From positions 1 through 33,047 of the forward strand of contig NW_003314488.1 of NCBI RefSeq assembly GCF_000143415.4: 33,047 nt of DNA, in the 5' to 3' direction. A model generated the notes under the pieces. That model was given only the letters and a program-made list of their open reading frames with translations. It did no database searches and was not told where the DNA came from. Each line of letters starts with the position of its first letter. Positions within the stretch are counted from its first letter, which is position 1. Of this stretch, positions 1 through 11,741 are shown piece after piece. The translations under genes were made by a program, and so were the position numbers. This DNA comes from Selaginella moellendorffii. Its lineage: Eukaryota > Streptophyta > Lycopodiopsida > Selaginellales > Selaginellaceae.

Positions 1-3000
1 GGTTTCTTTGCCGTGGTCATCGCGATTCGCACAAGGTAGCCGGCTCTCCACTTGAAAGCCTGGCCTCCGAGTCCCTTCTTGCTCGAGACTGTAAAACCAG
101 GCTTCCAAGTTGGGAGGAGTTCAAGCAAAGGATTCGGGAGCATTTTATCATCACGTCCGTGGGAGAGCTTCCCTTCAACAAACTCTGCGGAATGGTGTAC
201 AGATTTAAGTCCCAGACGCCCAGGAATTCAACGAGACGTGGAACATCCCGGAGGATGCTTTGATGCAACGTTACCTAGCATCGCAATGGCAACCGAAATA
301 GCTCAGCTATCTCCTCGCTCGGTCCCGATGGCATTAGCATTAAACACGGATCTCAAGTTCCACGAGTGGGAAGCTCGTCTTTCCGGCCGATGGAGGCAAG
401 GGCCACCAAAGGAGACAACGAGGGCCGGAGCCACCCAGAGTGGTATGCCAACTCCCGATCAGCGGAAGCAATGCAAGTAAAGGGAAGCGATGACCTCAAG
501 CTTGGGAAATGTTCATTGGGAAGTTTGCAAGGCGCGTAGAGGACAACCGACGTCGAAAACAAAGTTCGTGGTGATGCAATTCCACGTCTCGGACAAGGGG
601 GACCTCATTCCGTGCACTTGGGAGAATGCAAAAGATGACAAGGATATGTTAGTCCTGTAGACGGATGTACCACATTGGCCTCAGGAGCAGCGAGAAGAGG
701 AGGACGCGGGGCTTGAGGGAGAACTTTCTGTGGCGAAGGCATGCATCTCCTATCCGACCTTTATGGGAAAAGCTGCGGGTACTTGTTTCGGAGACAAAGG
801 AACGATTAGCAGGAAGCATTCGCATTAATTGACTCGGGAGTGACACCATCAACCAACATTCTCTATCTAAGCTGCAGCTCGCAGCGCGTCCACAGAAGAC
901 TCCTCTAGAGGTGGAGATAGCGGACGAGGGAGTCATCGAGGCGTCTGCCCGGGTCTCATGCTCGATGCTCATTGGTGGTCACCAAGTGAAAGGAGACTTC
1001 TTCATCCTGGAGATGGGAGCGATGGACATAGTACTCGGCATCGAAACGCTTCGCCTCTTTGGGAACGTTCTCGTCAACTTTGATGAGCATCGTCTCTCCT
1101 TCAATCGGCTGCAAGGTCCAACCAGGAGGATCAGTGCATTTGGTTAACTGAATGCTTGTACCAAGTTCCGACATCTCCAGAACCAGTCACAGGGGAGGGG
1201 GAGCCAGAGAGAACCAGGTCGTTGGAGGAAGCAGTACACCACGGAAGCCATTCGTGAGGTGGCAAGGAAGCATTCAAGGGTCTTCCTCAATCGAGTATGT
1301 GCTCATGAAGCAATCACGCACAAGATCCAACTCGAGAAAGGGATCGTCACGACTGTTCATTCAGCTGAGGCATGTGGAGCGAGCGGAGGTGGATAAGATG
1401 ATCAAGGAGCTCATGGACAATCTCTTAAAGAGGACAGTTTCAGTCCTTACACGGCACCAATAATCTTGGTGCTAAAACGTGACTGCTCGTGGAGACTGTG
1501 CGCTGATTACAGACAGCTCAACAACGTCACTCCCCATCCCACGGATTGAGGACTTAATTGATGAACTCGGTGAAGCAGCGTATTTCTCCGAGCTAGATTT
1601 GCGATCTGCATATTATCAAATATCCATGGCAGAGAAGGACAGGATCACGACAGCATTTCAGACTCACAGAGGGTTTAACCAGTTTAAGGCGAGGGCTCAC
1701 CATCCTGGCCACCTTTCAGTCTCTCATGAACAAGATCGGTCATTGTATTTTTCGACGACATCCTCGTCTACAGTCGATCCTGGGAAGAACACCTTACACA
1801 CATCGACGAGGTTTTGCAAGTGCTAGAGGATCATGCGCTGATCGTCAAACTCTCAAAATGGTGCTTTGCCAAGCAAGAAGCGAAGTACTTAGGCTTCCGG
1901 ATACGAGCGGGCCAAATGTGAGCCTATCCAACAAAAATGGAGGCGATGAGAGGTCTCTCACCACCATGAAGTAGCTCCATGCTTTTCTCAGGCTCTGCAA
2001 CTACCTCTGGAAGTCTGTGGAGCACTATGCTTCCGTTGCGTCGCCTCTGACGGACATCATTCGTGCAGGCAGGTTTTCGTGGGACGAGAACGCACAGTCA
2101 ACGTTCGAACTTTTCGGCTCGGATTCTTCAACTTCCAGATGAGAAGCAGTTCATCGTGGAGACGATGCCTCGGATGCAGGAGTGGGAGCGATCTTGAAGT
2201 TCGAGAGCAAAAGATTCTTGGAAGTGGAGTCTCGCCAGCCGGCGTATGATTGACAAAGTGGAGGCACTGCGAGGTCGCACGGATCACTTCAGTATGAAAT
2301 TTCTACTCGAGCAGCCTCGCCTTAACAAAAAGCAGAGGCAGCTTCAATCACTCGATTTCACGATTGAGTATAAGCCAGGGAAAACAAACGTCGTCCCGGA
2401 TGCGCTCTCAAGGATGTTTGAAAAGCCGGAGGTCAGTTGTCACACCAGATATCATAGAGGGCTAATCCAACGATGACCACTCGAAGGAGACAACAACTTC
2501 AGCGACGCGAAGATTTCCTTCCATGATGGCTTGCTCTAGAAGAAAGGAAGGATTCTACTCGAGTTCCGCAAGATCATCTTCACCAAGGCATTTTCGCGGG
2601 GCATCCGGGGGTCGTGTGGAAAGGAATGGAGTGTGAGATACGCACTTGGATCAGGGAGTGTCCAGAGATTGGTCTTCTCAAGCATTTACCTTCTCCATCA
2701 GCGCCAGCTCTCGTCCTCAGCTTCAAAGATGGTGGCAGAGATGTTCTGGAGGGAGGTGGTGAGGTTCCATGGCGTTCCAAGCGAAATCGTCTCCAACCGA
2801 GACACCAGGTTTCTCAGCCAGTTTTGGTCAGACGGGACGGACGATTGGAGACATTCTTGAGGGGATACGTGGCGGACCAGCTGGGCTCATGGACAAAGTG
2901 GATCACATTCGCGGAGTTTGCCTACAACACTGCTCGGCACTCAACCATCGGTATGTCTCCATACCAGGCGCTTTATGGACGTGCGGTAGCTTCCCCGATC

Positions 3001-3379
3001 TTGATGACAACTCCCACTTCATCAAACGACGTCAGTGACCAAGTGGAAGCCATCAGGAAGATGCAGCAGCTGATTGGGCAACGGTTGGAATCTCCTCGTG
3101 TAGTCACAGCTCCATCCCAGATTCTTCGGCCCACTCAGGATACTCGAAAAGATCAAGGAGCTCGCCTATAAGTTGGCATTACCACCGGGGTCGCACCTAC
3201 ATAACGTTTTCGACGTGTCGGATCTCAAGCTTTTGCGGACCAGCTCCCGGAGTTTTTTCCTGCGCCGGAGTTTGTCTCCTCCGACAGGCAGCCTATGCTG
3301 CAACCGAAAGCACACTGGGAGATACAAGGTCAGGTGGCACGGAACGGATGACGAACAGGAACGGACCAGAGCTCCTTGA
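1..3379 (+). mobile_element. Decayed Ty3/gypsy retrotransposon, left copy
   Basis: Gag-pol order on the + strand, broken by many frameshifts and stops. A gag-like frame begins near 111 (WEEFKQRIREHF). A retropepsin DSG lies near 831, followed after a frame change by the protease tail to 1147 (DIVLGIETL). Reverse transcriptase follows at about 1380-1980, with FSELDLRSAYYQI near 1590 and the FFDD active-site box at 1748-1759. RNase H is recognised by IEYKPGKTNVVPDALSR near 2365-2415. Integrase begins with the [12 protein letters not shown] zinc-finger start near 2575, then has an internal deletion in the first half of the core, then [14 protein letters not shown] near 2762 and FAYNTARHSTIGMSPYQALYGR-type sequence near 2920. 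The tail at 3173-3300 (LPPGSHLHNVFDVSDLK) is the usual integrase C-terminal linker. I found no LTR; the left end is cut by the window. An inverted paralogue lies at 30824-33047. Confidence 0.9.
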
Positions 3380-4562
3380 AACAGACCTGTTAGGACGTTA
3401 CGGAGGATTTATTACCATCTTCCTCATATCTCTTCTCTCACATCTTACCTTCTCTCCCCAGTTTAAGTAATTTAAGCACTGTCGGGATGATGGATGTCGA
3501 GTTTTGGCCTGGCACCTGGGTTAAAAATTCACTCGCTCTCGCGATCACCTTGATGATAGACTATGGAGTTACGAGGCATCAGAAGAACTTTATCAACACT
3601 CGAGATACACTAAAAAGCCTTGCCATATACAACATTGCAGATCAACTTCAAGCAAGTGATGAGGTTGATCACTTACAAGTTTTCCGTCAGTTTACTTTGG
3701 ATATTCCCCTACTCTAAATCTCCAGCGCCATGGATGCTTGCATCGCGACTGGGAATCCCGCGGTATTCAGCAAATCCTCACGTCCCGCTCTACTCTCGGT
3801 GAGCTGGCATTCTTGTGATTGAGCAATATTTCTCCACAGAGGCTGTGAATTTCTGGATGGCGAATTCAACTGTGTGGGACGACGATGCCGTGCCAGCTGC
3901 TCACGATATCGCCAGGTTTTGGTGTGCGGGATCCTCGTCTTTGATTTCACTCAGAAGATTTTCCTTGCTTCCAAGCCGGAGCATTGTTTCTACAAGAATC
4001 TATTCAATGACAGCAGCTGAAAGACACTGTCCGGTGAGTGTTTCCACGTTCTCTTGACATCGATTTTGCTTCAATCATTGTGGAAGTAAGTTCCATCGAA
4101 TTGGCAGATGCATGGTTTACCCCTGGTAAAGGGATTCTTGTGCTTAAATTCCTTTCTTTTTGCATAGGATCTATTAGGGCTTGAAAGGTTGGGTATGGGT
4201 AAGAGCGTTCCATTGTGGTGGTTCTTCTTACCTGTTTCAATAATTATGGCTTGGGCCATTACTTTCTATGTTTTCACCATTTACATCACTTTTTATCCTC
4301 CAAAGTGGCACTGTTCTCTATTGTCAAAGAGACTGCAATGCACTAAACCTTGGCTACCATTGGGGTTTTACGTCAGATTACTTGGCTTATGTAACAATTG
4401 GGCCAAAGTACTCTGCGATTTGATATTGGCAGCTTGTTTGCTTCACTCACCACATATATACTTTTTTGGTTGATGCAAAAGTTTGTAAAGGATTTGCAGT
4501 ACTGTCGGAGTGCGAGGGGGCCATGGGGAAAATCCTCGCCACTTCTTCGAGTGAGCCTGATA
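3380..4562. other. Unassigned sequence between gypsy remnant and PPR pseudogene
   Basis: No recognisable gene. Short open stretches occur on the + strand: 3729-4013, beginning at an ATG at 3731 but soon stopped, and 4189-4473, rich in hydrophobic residues and possibly membrane spanning. The segment around 4350-4470 looks diverged but related to the reverse complement of 27140-27262, with a shared TTGCTTCACTC and a shared TGGGCYAAA block. I cannot name the product and see no LTR, RNA gene or other repeat. Confidence 0.35.
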
Positions 4563-5889
4563 TTATTGTAGTTTAAAACACAAATAAGGTGGCCAAATGC
4601 CACTGCGTTGGCGAGCCCTGTCTGAGTCTTCCAGGAATCCATTCTGGGCGTAGCACAGCAGTAGATTCGTCCATGATACGAGATCCTTGGCCGGCATTCT
4701 CCCTGGTGCGCGAGCTCCGTGATCATCGAGTTCCGTGTCACTCTGAGACGCGATCGAACATAGCCTGGCAGTCGCGGATCGGGGAGGCTGCCACATATAC
4801 GAGACAAGATCGCGGAACGCCATCCCATCAAACGTGTTCTTGGCAAGCGCAAGATGCCCGGACTGAGCATACAGTGTAATGAGCGAGTTCCAAGAGACCA
4901 CGGTGATCCGGCATGGAAACGAAGATCTTCTTCGCTTGGCCGAGATTGGAGCTCCGGATGTAGAATTGCACGACCTCGTTGCACGACACGAGATGTCGCG
5001 ATGGGGCATTCGATCGAAGAGCCGGGATGATCTAAGACCTCGGCGGCATTGGAGGGATTTCGGCGATCCATCTCTTGTATTCCACCAATCCGCCGATGAG
5101 AGAGGGCAGGCAGGCACGAAGACATCGTCTCGAGCAAACTCTCGGCCTTCCAATCTCGCGAGAGTAGTGATCCCATTGGAACGATGCCATAGTCAGCGAT
5201 CATAGGCGACCATAGACACGAACTGATCGCGGGCGATTAGGATCTTGCAAGCCGAGAGGACGGTGATGAACGAGACGAGGTCGATCCTCACTCCGCCATC
5301 GAGCGTGGTCGTGGATGGCTTCCCTGTAATGCCCTTTTTGGGCATATGTTTCCATCATCAAGTTCCAGGCAGCAAGATCTCTCGTGCGCATTGAGGCAAG
5401 AACAACTCGAGCCTCGATCACACGGCCATTGCGAGCGTAAGCGTGCATCAAACTCGTCCTGCACTGGCAATTCACTATCTCGCCCGGGATGCTGTCAAAC
5501 GACATTCCGAGAGGATCGCGTTCCAGGTGAAAACATTCCATCTCGGCATTTTGTGCTGGATCATGAGCGCGTCCTCCATTCTCCCAGCCTGGCCGAGCAT
5601 CGAGACGAGCATATCAAGTCCCTTGCGGGCATTTGCTGGTGGATCCCCCTGGACATAGGCGGCGGCAACGATGTTTCTGTGGCACGCTCTGTCAGCCCAT
5701 TCCAGGACACGAGAGTCCGGAATCCGGAAAAACATCCTCTTGACCTCTTCTACAAGGCATAGCCAAGTTCCTCGTCGCCATCGTCTCAAACCTCCACCAA
5801 ATTCCCGATTTGCACGAAAGCTCCGACAGCACGAGATCTTTCTCGGGCTCAGTGTCGTAAAAAGCCTTAGTTATACCCATTTGCCTCAT
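4563..5889 (-). pseudogene. PPR-repeat gene remnant, left copy (C-terminus missing)
   Basis: Several overlapping - strand frames carry pieces of pentatricopeptide repeats: AWNLMMETYAQKGHYREAI, VSWNSLITLYAQSGHLALA, MLGQAGRMEDALMIQHKMP and LMHAYARNGRVIEARVVLASM. PPR proteins bind single-stranded RNA in chloroplasts or mitochondria, and the PLS/DYW subfamily specifies C-to-U editing sites. The frame changes every 100-300 bases, so no continuous protein can be made. It matches the longer - strand pseudogene at 27693-30032 closely, for example 5575-5660 against 29758-29840, but the DYW end is absent here. It lies just outside the left end of the DNA transposon. Confidence 0.8.
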
Positions 5890-5938
5890 CTTGGCAAATG
5901 CTGGGATTACAGCTAGGCATTAGAAATTTACAAAGGCT

Positions 5939-6093
5939 TCAATGAAAAGAATACAATAAATTCCTTTTAGCATATGCCCTGCTTGGCATATCCTCTGGTC
6001 CAATACTCATCCTCAGTGCAATGTCTAAGGAATCAATGAGCGAGATTATGGATACAACATATGTTACTAACACTTGGTTTTTAACCAAAGCTG
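5939..6093 (-). pseudogene. Orphan terminal-exon-like frame (unknown protein)
   Basis: On the - strand a typical acceptor (TTTTTTAATTCAG) precedes an open frame of 51 codons ending in TGA at 5941-5939. The peptide is hydrophobic, then charged (VTYVVSIISLIDSLDIAL, then RMSIGPEDMPSRAYAKR). I do not recognise the family. It could be the last exon of a gene whose other exons lie beyond the DNA transposon (26919-27290, - strand): the pre-insertion sequence would read CATATCAG/gtatat ... ttcag/CAGC, placing the transposon inside an intron. The frame does not join cleanly with the exon across the transposon, so the gene is broken or the model is wrong. Confidence 0.35.
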
Positions 6094-6205
6094 CTGAATT
6101 AAAAAATTACTAGAGCATCAGAACATTTTTATATATCAAATATGGAATTATATACTCTTCCATTATTAACTATAACCATTCCCACCGGATCAAGGGTAAA
6201 AAGTA

Positions 6206-6210
6206 AATAT
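6206..6210. repeat. 5-bp target-site duplication AATAT (left)
   Basis: AATAT directly precedes the left terminal inverted repeat and recurs at 26914-26918 directly after the right one. Confidence 0.85.
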
Positions 6211-6264
6211 TATGGCGTGCAATTCGTAAAAGGGTGAGTGTTACTATAGTAGATTTCACTCACA
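6211..6264 (+). repeat. Left terminal inverted repeat of the DNA transposon
   Basis: It begins TATGGCGTGCAATTCGTAAA. The first 26 bases match the reverse complement of the right end exactly, then come 16 diverged bases (9 matching), then 12 exact bases (ATTTCACTCACA). Weaker similarity, such as TATTGGT near 6289, runs on for another 30-40 bases. Confidence 0.92.
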
Positions 6265-6581
6265 ATACAGTGTTCATGTGGCAGTTTCTATTGGTTCGGC
6301 ATTAAATGTCATTTGGATTTGGCCGATGGGTCAATGATGTCCCTATAATATGAACAATGTGTTACACATAGATGCCACATATCATCAAGTTTGACCCCAT
6401 GACATGGGGATTCATCAGGTCATAGGGTTTAGGAGACGCTGCGGGGTGCTTTAGTGCTTTGTTATTCGGCATGTTTCTTGGTAGCAAATGTAGAAGGTAA
6501 TTTGGTTTGTTAGTGAGTGGTTTGAAATGTTTTTGTGGGCAGCGTTGGAAGTGGCTTTGATTTACTACTCGATTGTTCTCT
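6265..6581. other. Left subterminal region upstream of the transposase gene
   Basis: AT-rich non-coding sequence between the left TIR and the first plausible ATG. It holds a short perfect inverted repeat (CCCCAT gac ATGGGG near 6402-6416) and is the likely promoter region of the transposase gene, but I can point to no specific promoter element. Confidence 0.5.
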
Positions 6582-8171
6582 ATGGACTTTCAAGTTCCTA
6601 CCATGAGTATAGTTCCCTCCCTAGTTTACTTCAAATTTGTGTCATTGAAACTTTTTCTTCCAGGTTTACTAGAAGACGTGGAGGAAGATGAGGTGGATGG
6701 CCTTCCATCCAATTTTAGTGATTCGGACTGTGGTTCCAGTATAGATAGTGACAATGATGCTCTCCCAGAGGTTTGCTTAATTTCCAGCCTTCTAGATTCA
6801 TGATTTGCACGTTTCTAGGCCTTCTATAATTTTTTGCAATTGAGGGGATTCGGTAGTCCAGCTGCATTTGGCACTTGGATGCACCTGAAGATCCTCGAGA
6901 CTAAGACTACTGCTTACCTTGCATGCTATCTTAGAATTTCCAAGCCAACACTGTACAAATACATGTTGCTTGTCGATCCAAATTGGAGAGGTGTACATTA
7001 TAGAGTACCACCCGAAGAGGTACTTCATCACGTTCGAACTAATAATGCCATGAATCGAGGTGGCACAAACTGGGGGATTATCAATTTCTGATCCAGCTGT
7101 CGAACTGGAGGATACCGATTTAGCCGACGCCAAATTCATGAGGCCTTAGCCACTCACGATCCAAGTAGGCTGGAACAGAGGCACATGACAAGGATTCGAC
7201 GACGGATTTACAGGAATGAGGAGGCTTATGCACTTTGCCATATGGATTGTGAGTATTCTTTCATTTCTGCTTTTTTTTCAGCATATGTGGTAACATGTTT
7301 ATTGTAGCATATTGCAAGCTTGTAAGCTATGGTTTCTATGTACATGCCATTATTTGCAGGGCAACTCATTATATTATAGCTTGCGAGCTAGCTACCTCCA
7401 AAGAATCCCATACAATATTTAACACATATGCGTAGGCTGTTCGTCGATTTGGAAGGCCCAAGCGCATCCGGAGTGACAATGCTCCAGAGCACAATGAGGT
7501 TGAGAGGGACATGATCTGTTGTTGGGGTCCTGCAGCTAGAAGCTTCATACGTGGGACATCAACACGTAACCAGGTACTCACAGTGTTAGAGTTTTTCCAA
7601 ATAAGGACTCATAGGACTAAATCAAATTTGTTTTATAGCGCATAGAGCATTTGTGGAGAGAGCTCTTTGAGCGTGTGGTGTGGTTTTATAAGCACCTTTT
7701 TGAGTCCATGGAAGATAGGAATTCTCGATGTATCTAATCCATGGCACAACCAGAGTCTACGTTGTGTCTTTGCTCCGTACCTCAAGAAGGATATTTCACA
7801 CTGGGTTGCAACCTGGAACCTCCATGAGGTCCATCTGTATCAATGTGGTGATTACTTCAGACCATCTCATGTTCCTACAAACTTATTTCAACCGATGGAA
7901 CAAGAGCTTGGGTAACAATTTTGGTAATGTTACAGAATTCCTAATAAAATGTGCTTTTGGAGGATTATGCCGGCTGTTGGTGGAAAAGATATTGAAGACC
8001 TTCCCGGACCATTTCTCTCTAATGTCGAAGGTGCAACTTTGTCAGAGGTAATCTTTAGAGCAAGAATACAACAATTTCTTTAAATCTATTTTTTTGTGCT
8101 TGGCTACCTTATAGGCTCTTGGCACTGTTCGAAACCAGGCATTTTTGATGCATCGGGGGGACTCAACTTAG
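6582..8171 (+). pseudogene. DDE integrase-type transposase, six exons, inactivated
   Basis: Model: exons 6582-6606, 6664-6770, 6819-7248, 7308-7573, 7639-8045 and 8115-8171, with introns of 48-69 nt and GT/AG borders. The N-terminus is acidic. Next comes a helix-turn-helix-like part (YLACYLRISKPTLYKYM) and GGYRFSRRQIHEALATHDP. The catalytic core follows: first Asp in CHMD (7245-7247), second Asp in RIRSDNAPEHNEVE (7475-7477), Glu in RIEHLWRELF (7645-7647), with about 56 and 34 residues between them, as in retroviral-type integrases. After the core come LDVSNPWHNQSL and WVATWNLHEV, typical of the eukaryotic stand-alone integrase-core family. Lesions: TGA at 7089-7091, TAG at 7433-7435, a one-base frameshift near 7718, and TAA at 7913 and 7925. 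TGA 7089 could be a decayed CGA. The catalytic triad is retained despite the breaks. The start at 6582 is the best guess because its 57-nt first intron keeps the frame. Confidence 0.78.
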
Positions 8172-8658
8172 ATAAGCAATATCTACTTCATTTGGATCTA
8201 ACAATGGAGTGTGTAATGGCTGATGTTGCGGGTGTAGATCTTCCACTTTACATCGAGAGTGCCTTGCTTACAGCAACACTAGTGAAGCGATGAGCTTTGG
8301 AAAAATTATACTTGGCCATACTTGGAGAAAATTGAGTGTTCTTTAGTGTACATTTCAAATTTAAATTCAATTTTTGATTTGTTCAATTTTAGGGTTCCCA
8401 CGTTTGGGATTAGGGTTTTCACCAAGTCCCACCCATATTAATTGTGCCTTGGATACGGGGTGATTTCATTTTATGACATGATTTTGTCGATGGTTCGTTC
8501 GTTCTTCCAATCGATTCGTGTCATCTAACTGGAGGCAAGGCTTCTAGTGCACACTCCCCCGATTGCAAGACCATCGCCCAAGTGAGAGTGCCACAGCTGT
8601 GATGGTGGGTAGCTTCTCCTCGATCAAGTTTGCATAACCAATCCTTTGTGGTTTCTAG
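8172..8658. other. Spacer between transposase and HECT-like gene
   Basis: AT-rich 3' flank of the transposase gene, then sequence that may hold the first exon of the HECT-like gene. ATGs near 8477 and 8489 are followed by a possible donor (GTGAGA at 8581), but no frame convinces me. Confidence 0.4.
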
Positions 8659-10081
8659 GCTCGAAGCAAGAACGCCGCACGCCTCAACAGCAGTAGACAC
8701 TATGCAGGAAACACCTCGCGAGCACGCAGCCAAGCACTCGATGTTCCGCAATCGGTACAGCCAACAGTCCCGCGAGACACATGCCAGCCACTTGATTTTC
8801 CAAGCTCCGTAGCAGGGACATCAACTCCAACAACATCCCATCCACAGCTCCCAACTGCATTTGAGCAAGCAGAGCGCTGCCTAACATTGCATACATTGCA
8901 ACATATGCGGAACCTCTAGCATGTTTCATTCTCCTCGCCTTCCTTGGAAAGTAGCAGCCCGAGCATTCGAAATGAGCAAGTCCGGACACCTCATGCCCAC
9001 GGTGTTGTCCAATCTGGAACACTGCCACCAACACCAACTAGAGGACGTGCTCACGGAATCCCATATAGTGCCATTGCTACTAGCCCCGCAACTCCACCAA
9101 CCACTACAACTCTCGCAACTCCATCTACCGGTACAAGTGCCAGTACCTGGCCATCTACCTCCCGAAGCAACAAGCGGTCTAGCTTGGTAAGTTTTTCATT
9201 TGTGCCCATTTGTTTTTTCCATGTGTTTTTCTGCGTAGGGTGAGTTCACAATGCCTCCACACCAGCGAGCTTATAGTTCCCCATCAGCATTCCACAACTA
9301 CTCCCAAAGATCGACATCATCATCTAGTGGAGCTTCGACATCCAGATATGTTCAAGCTGACCCTCAAGGCGGGCTGCCATGTGAGCCACAGGTATAACAT
9401 GACCCCATGCACTCTTCATTTTTTTCTTCTTTAGATTTGTTTAACTCATTTTTGTTTCACTGTGCTAGACTCTCTCACCGCTTGTGGCTACAGTGCACAC
9501 CTATGCCGATAACAATCGGCAGTCCTTATGTTGTCGTCGTGGACGTCGTGGCAGTCGATCCAAAGTCATTGGTGGGATGTCGTCTACGACACCCTTGGTC
9601 CCCCGGCTGTTCACCACAGTTCTTGTCACCAAGTGGATTGCAATCCCAAAGACTTGGCATGTACACTTATATGGGCGAAAAAGAGAGCCATCTGTGAAGG
9701 TGACGGAACTTGACGAGCTGGCAGTGGACCTCCCAGAGTGTCTCATATGGGGTGGCTTATACTCTAGTATTCCTTTCCAGCCCGGCACAGCCCAACATGC
9801 GATTCTACTATCACTCCAAGCCTCAGGAATCCAACCTTCATCCATGACCAACCCAGGAGCATTTGTCCGGCGTGCAAGGCAGTCCAATGGTGGTGAGGCC
9901 CATGCCGAGTCTGCAAAATTTGGCCTCAGCTCTATCCGGCCTTGCTACTGGCCTCCTCAAACATCATGGGGAGCAATAGCAAACAAGGCCAATGGCAATC
10001 GGGCAACAGTTATATATTTATACAATGTTATGGAGTATTTTACTGACAAACATTGGCTAAGTTATCAAAAGCAGGCCCGAG

Positions 10082-10086
10082 CACTC
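10082..10086. repeat. Target-site duplication CACTC of the LARD (left)
   Basis: CACTC here is repeated at 17429-17433. It falls inside an exon of the HECT-like gene. Confidence 0.9.
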
Positions 10087-11741
10087 TGTAAGCGACTAAA
10101 TTTTCCATTCTACTTTAGTCACTTAACCACACCTCCAACCACTTGGAGGAGTCTCATTTGCAACCTCCATATGTCCAATTCAAGACTTGGGGCTTGCTAG
10201 CCCCGAGAATGGCATCCATGCCACTCAACCTTTGCACTTGGTCCAAGTGCTTCACGTGTCCAATCCCATGACCGACACCCCAAGGCACCACCGATATACG
10301 AGCCCGTTACGCTAGGCCACGCTCATTCACCTTGGTCACATCGGTGGTCTAACACCACCTGCATTGCAATCCCATCTCTCCAAGACTGGGCCATCCGTCC
10401 ATGAGTGATCATCCCAGATCCACTCCTTAGCATCCTTAGGATGCCCACTGACAAGGGGAATAGCCTTCCCCAATATCCCTCTGTCAGTCCCCACTAAGTC
10501 CCTTTTGCCCTGGCCGTGTTGCCAACACTGCCACTGGATCGGGCCATGGCCGACATAGTCCCACGGTCCTCTGGGACTTCCTCACCACACGACTGTGTCC
10601 TTGGTCACTACCCCAGAGGATTGCTTCTCTTCCTTTCCACAGTTTGGGCCTTTGGGACAACATTTTGGAACACCGTGGCCTTACGCGAGCCACCTGGGTA
10701 CTCTCCCTGCCTTCCGCCCTTGGGTGCTCTAGCCATAGGCTTAGAGCAAGGTTCCGTTGAGCCACGCCTGGTATCCAAGTAGGTAGTGCCACCCACACTT
10801 GGATTGGGAGCATCGGCCAGTCGATCTCCCGGGGGAACTAGAGCCGGCTCTTGAACACTTCACCAAGCTACCCCGCTTGTCGGTCCATATTCACTCTAGT
10901 CTTGGACTTCCCAGTGGTCAGTTCATCACCCAACACTGGGTCTGGCCTTCCTGGGCCAAACTGGCCTTTCCTGGCCAAACTAGCTCCACTGCAGTCCTCC
11001 CCCTTACTATACTTTTGGAGCTCACCAAACCCCCCAGCGTCTGGGAGATGAATGCTTTGGGCTTTCACCCTCTTAGACTCGAACTCAGACTCGGACTTGG
11101 ACTCGGACTCGGACTCGGACTCGGGCTCGGTCTCGGCCTCCGCCTTAGTGTCGGTCTCAGTCCCGGTCTCGGTCTCGACCTCGGACTCCACCTCAAGTCC
11201 ATCTCGGACTCCATCTCGGACTCCGTCTCGGTCCATCTCGGACTCCATGTCGGACTCCACTTCGGACTCATCTCGGACTCCATCTCGGACTCCACCTCGG
11301 ACTCCGTCTCGGTCCATCTCGGACTCCACCTCGGACTCCACCTCGGACTCCATCTCGGACTCCGTCTCGGTCCATCTCGAACTCCACCTCGGACTCCACC
11401 TCGGACTCCATCTCGGACTCCGTCTCGGTCCATCTCGGACTCCATCTCGGACTCCATCTCGGACTCCATCTCGGACTCCGTCTCGGTCCATCTCGGACTC
11501 CATCTCGGACTCTTCCATGTGTCATGTGTTGGTCCTTTTGGGTCCCTTTTTGGAGCCTTGCTTATTGCTCGCTTCGTGCTTGTTCCTCAAGCACTTTGTT
11601 GGGAGTTCCACTCCCGCTCTCGACCTTTCAAGTCGGAGCTTTTAGTCCAAACGTGTTACGCTCATTTGGCTTTCGCTTCGGCCACTACCACGTGGCACCC
11701 TTCTGGCTCCACTTTGGGGCCTAGGGATTTTGTGTCTCACA
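10087..11741 (-). repeat. LARD 3' LTR (left copy)
   Basis: It starts TGTAAGCGACTAAATTTTCC on the + strand and ends TGTGTCTCACA; on the element strand it runs TGTGAG...TTACA. It contains a minisatellite at 11075-11512 and strong inverted repeats such as ACCACCGAT (10287) with ATCGGTGGT (10340). A polypurine-like tract (TGGGTGGTGGAGT on the - strand) lies just inside, at 11742-11754. Confidence 0.9.
11075..11512. repeat. GGACTC/CATCTCGGACTC minisatellite in the left LTR
   Basis: Starts as a 6-mer array (GGACTC) and turns into 12- and 18-mer mixtures of CATCTCGGACTC, CACCTCGGACTC and CGTCTCGGTC. All six frames stay open, giving false DSDSDS, SRTPSRTP and MESEMESE proteins. The homologous array in the other LTR is about 50 bp shorter. 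Confidence 0.92.

Noticed and set aside
4189-4473. 94-codon plus-strand frame, possibly a membrane protein gene
   Set aside because: No start context, splice partner or family signal that I can defend; kept only as part of the unassigned spacer.
7912-7935. A 24-nt GT...AG intron in the transposase gene that would remove the TAA codons
   Set aside because: Too short to be spliced compared with the 48-69 nt introns around it; I count the stops as lesions or leftover intron.
11075-11512. Possible CRISPR-like or satellite array
   Set aside because: Units are contiguous 6-18 bp degenerate repeats without spacers, inside an LTR of a plant retroelement.
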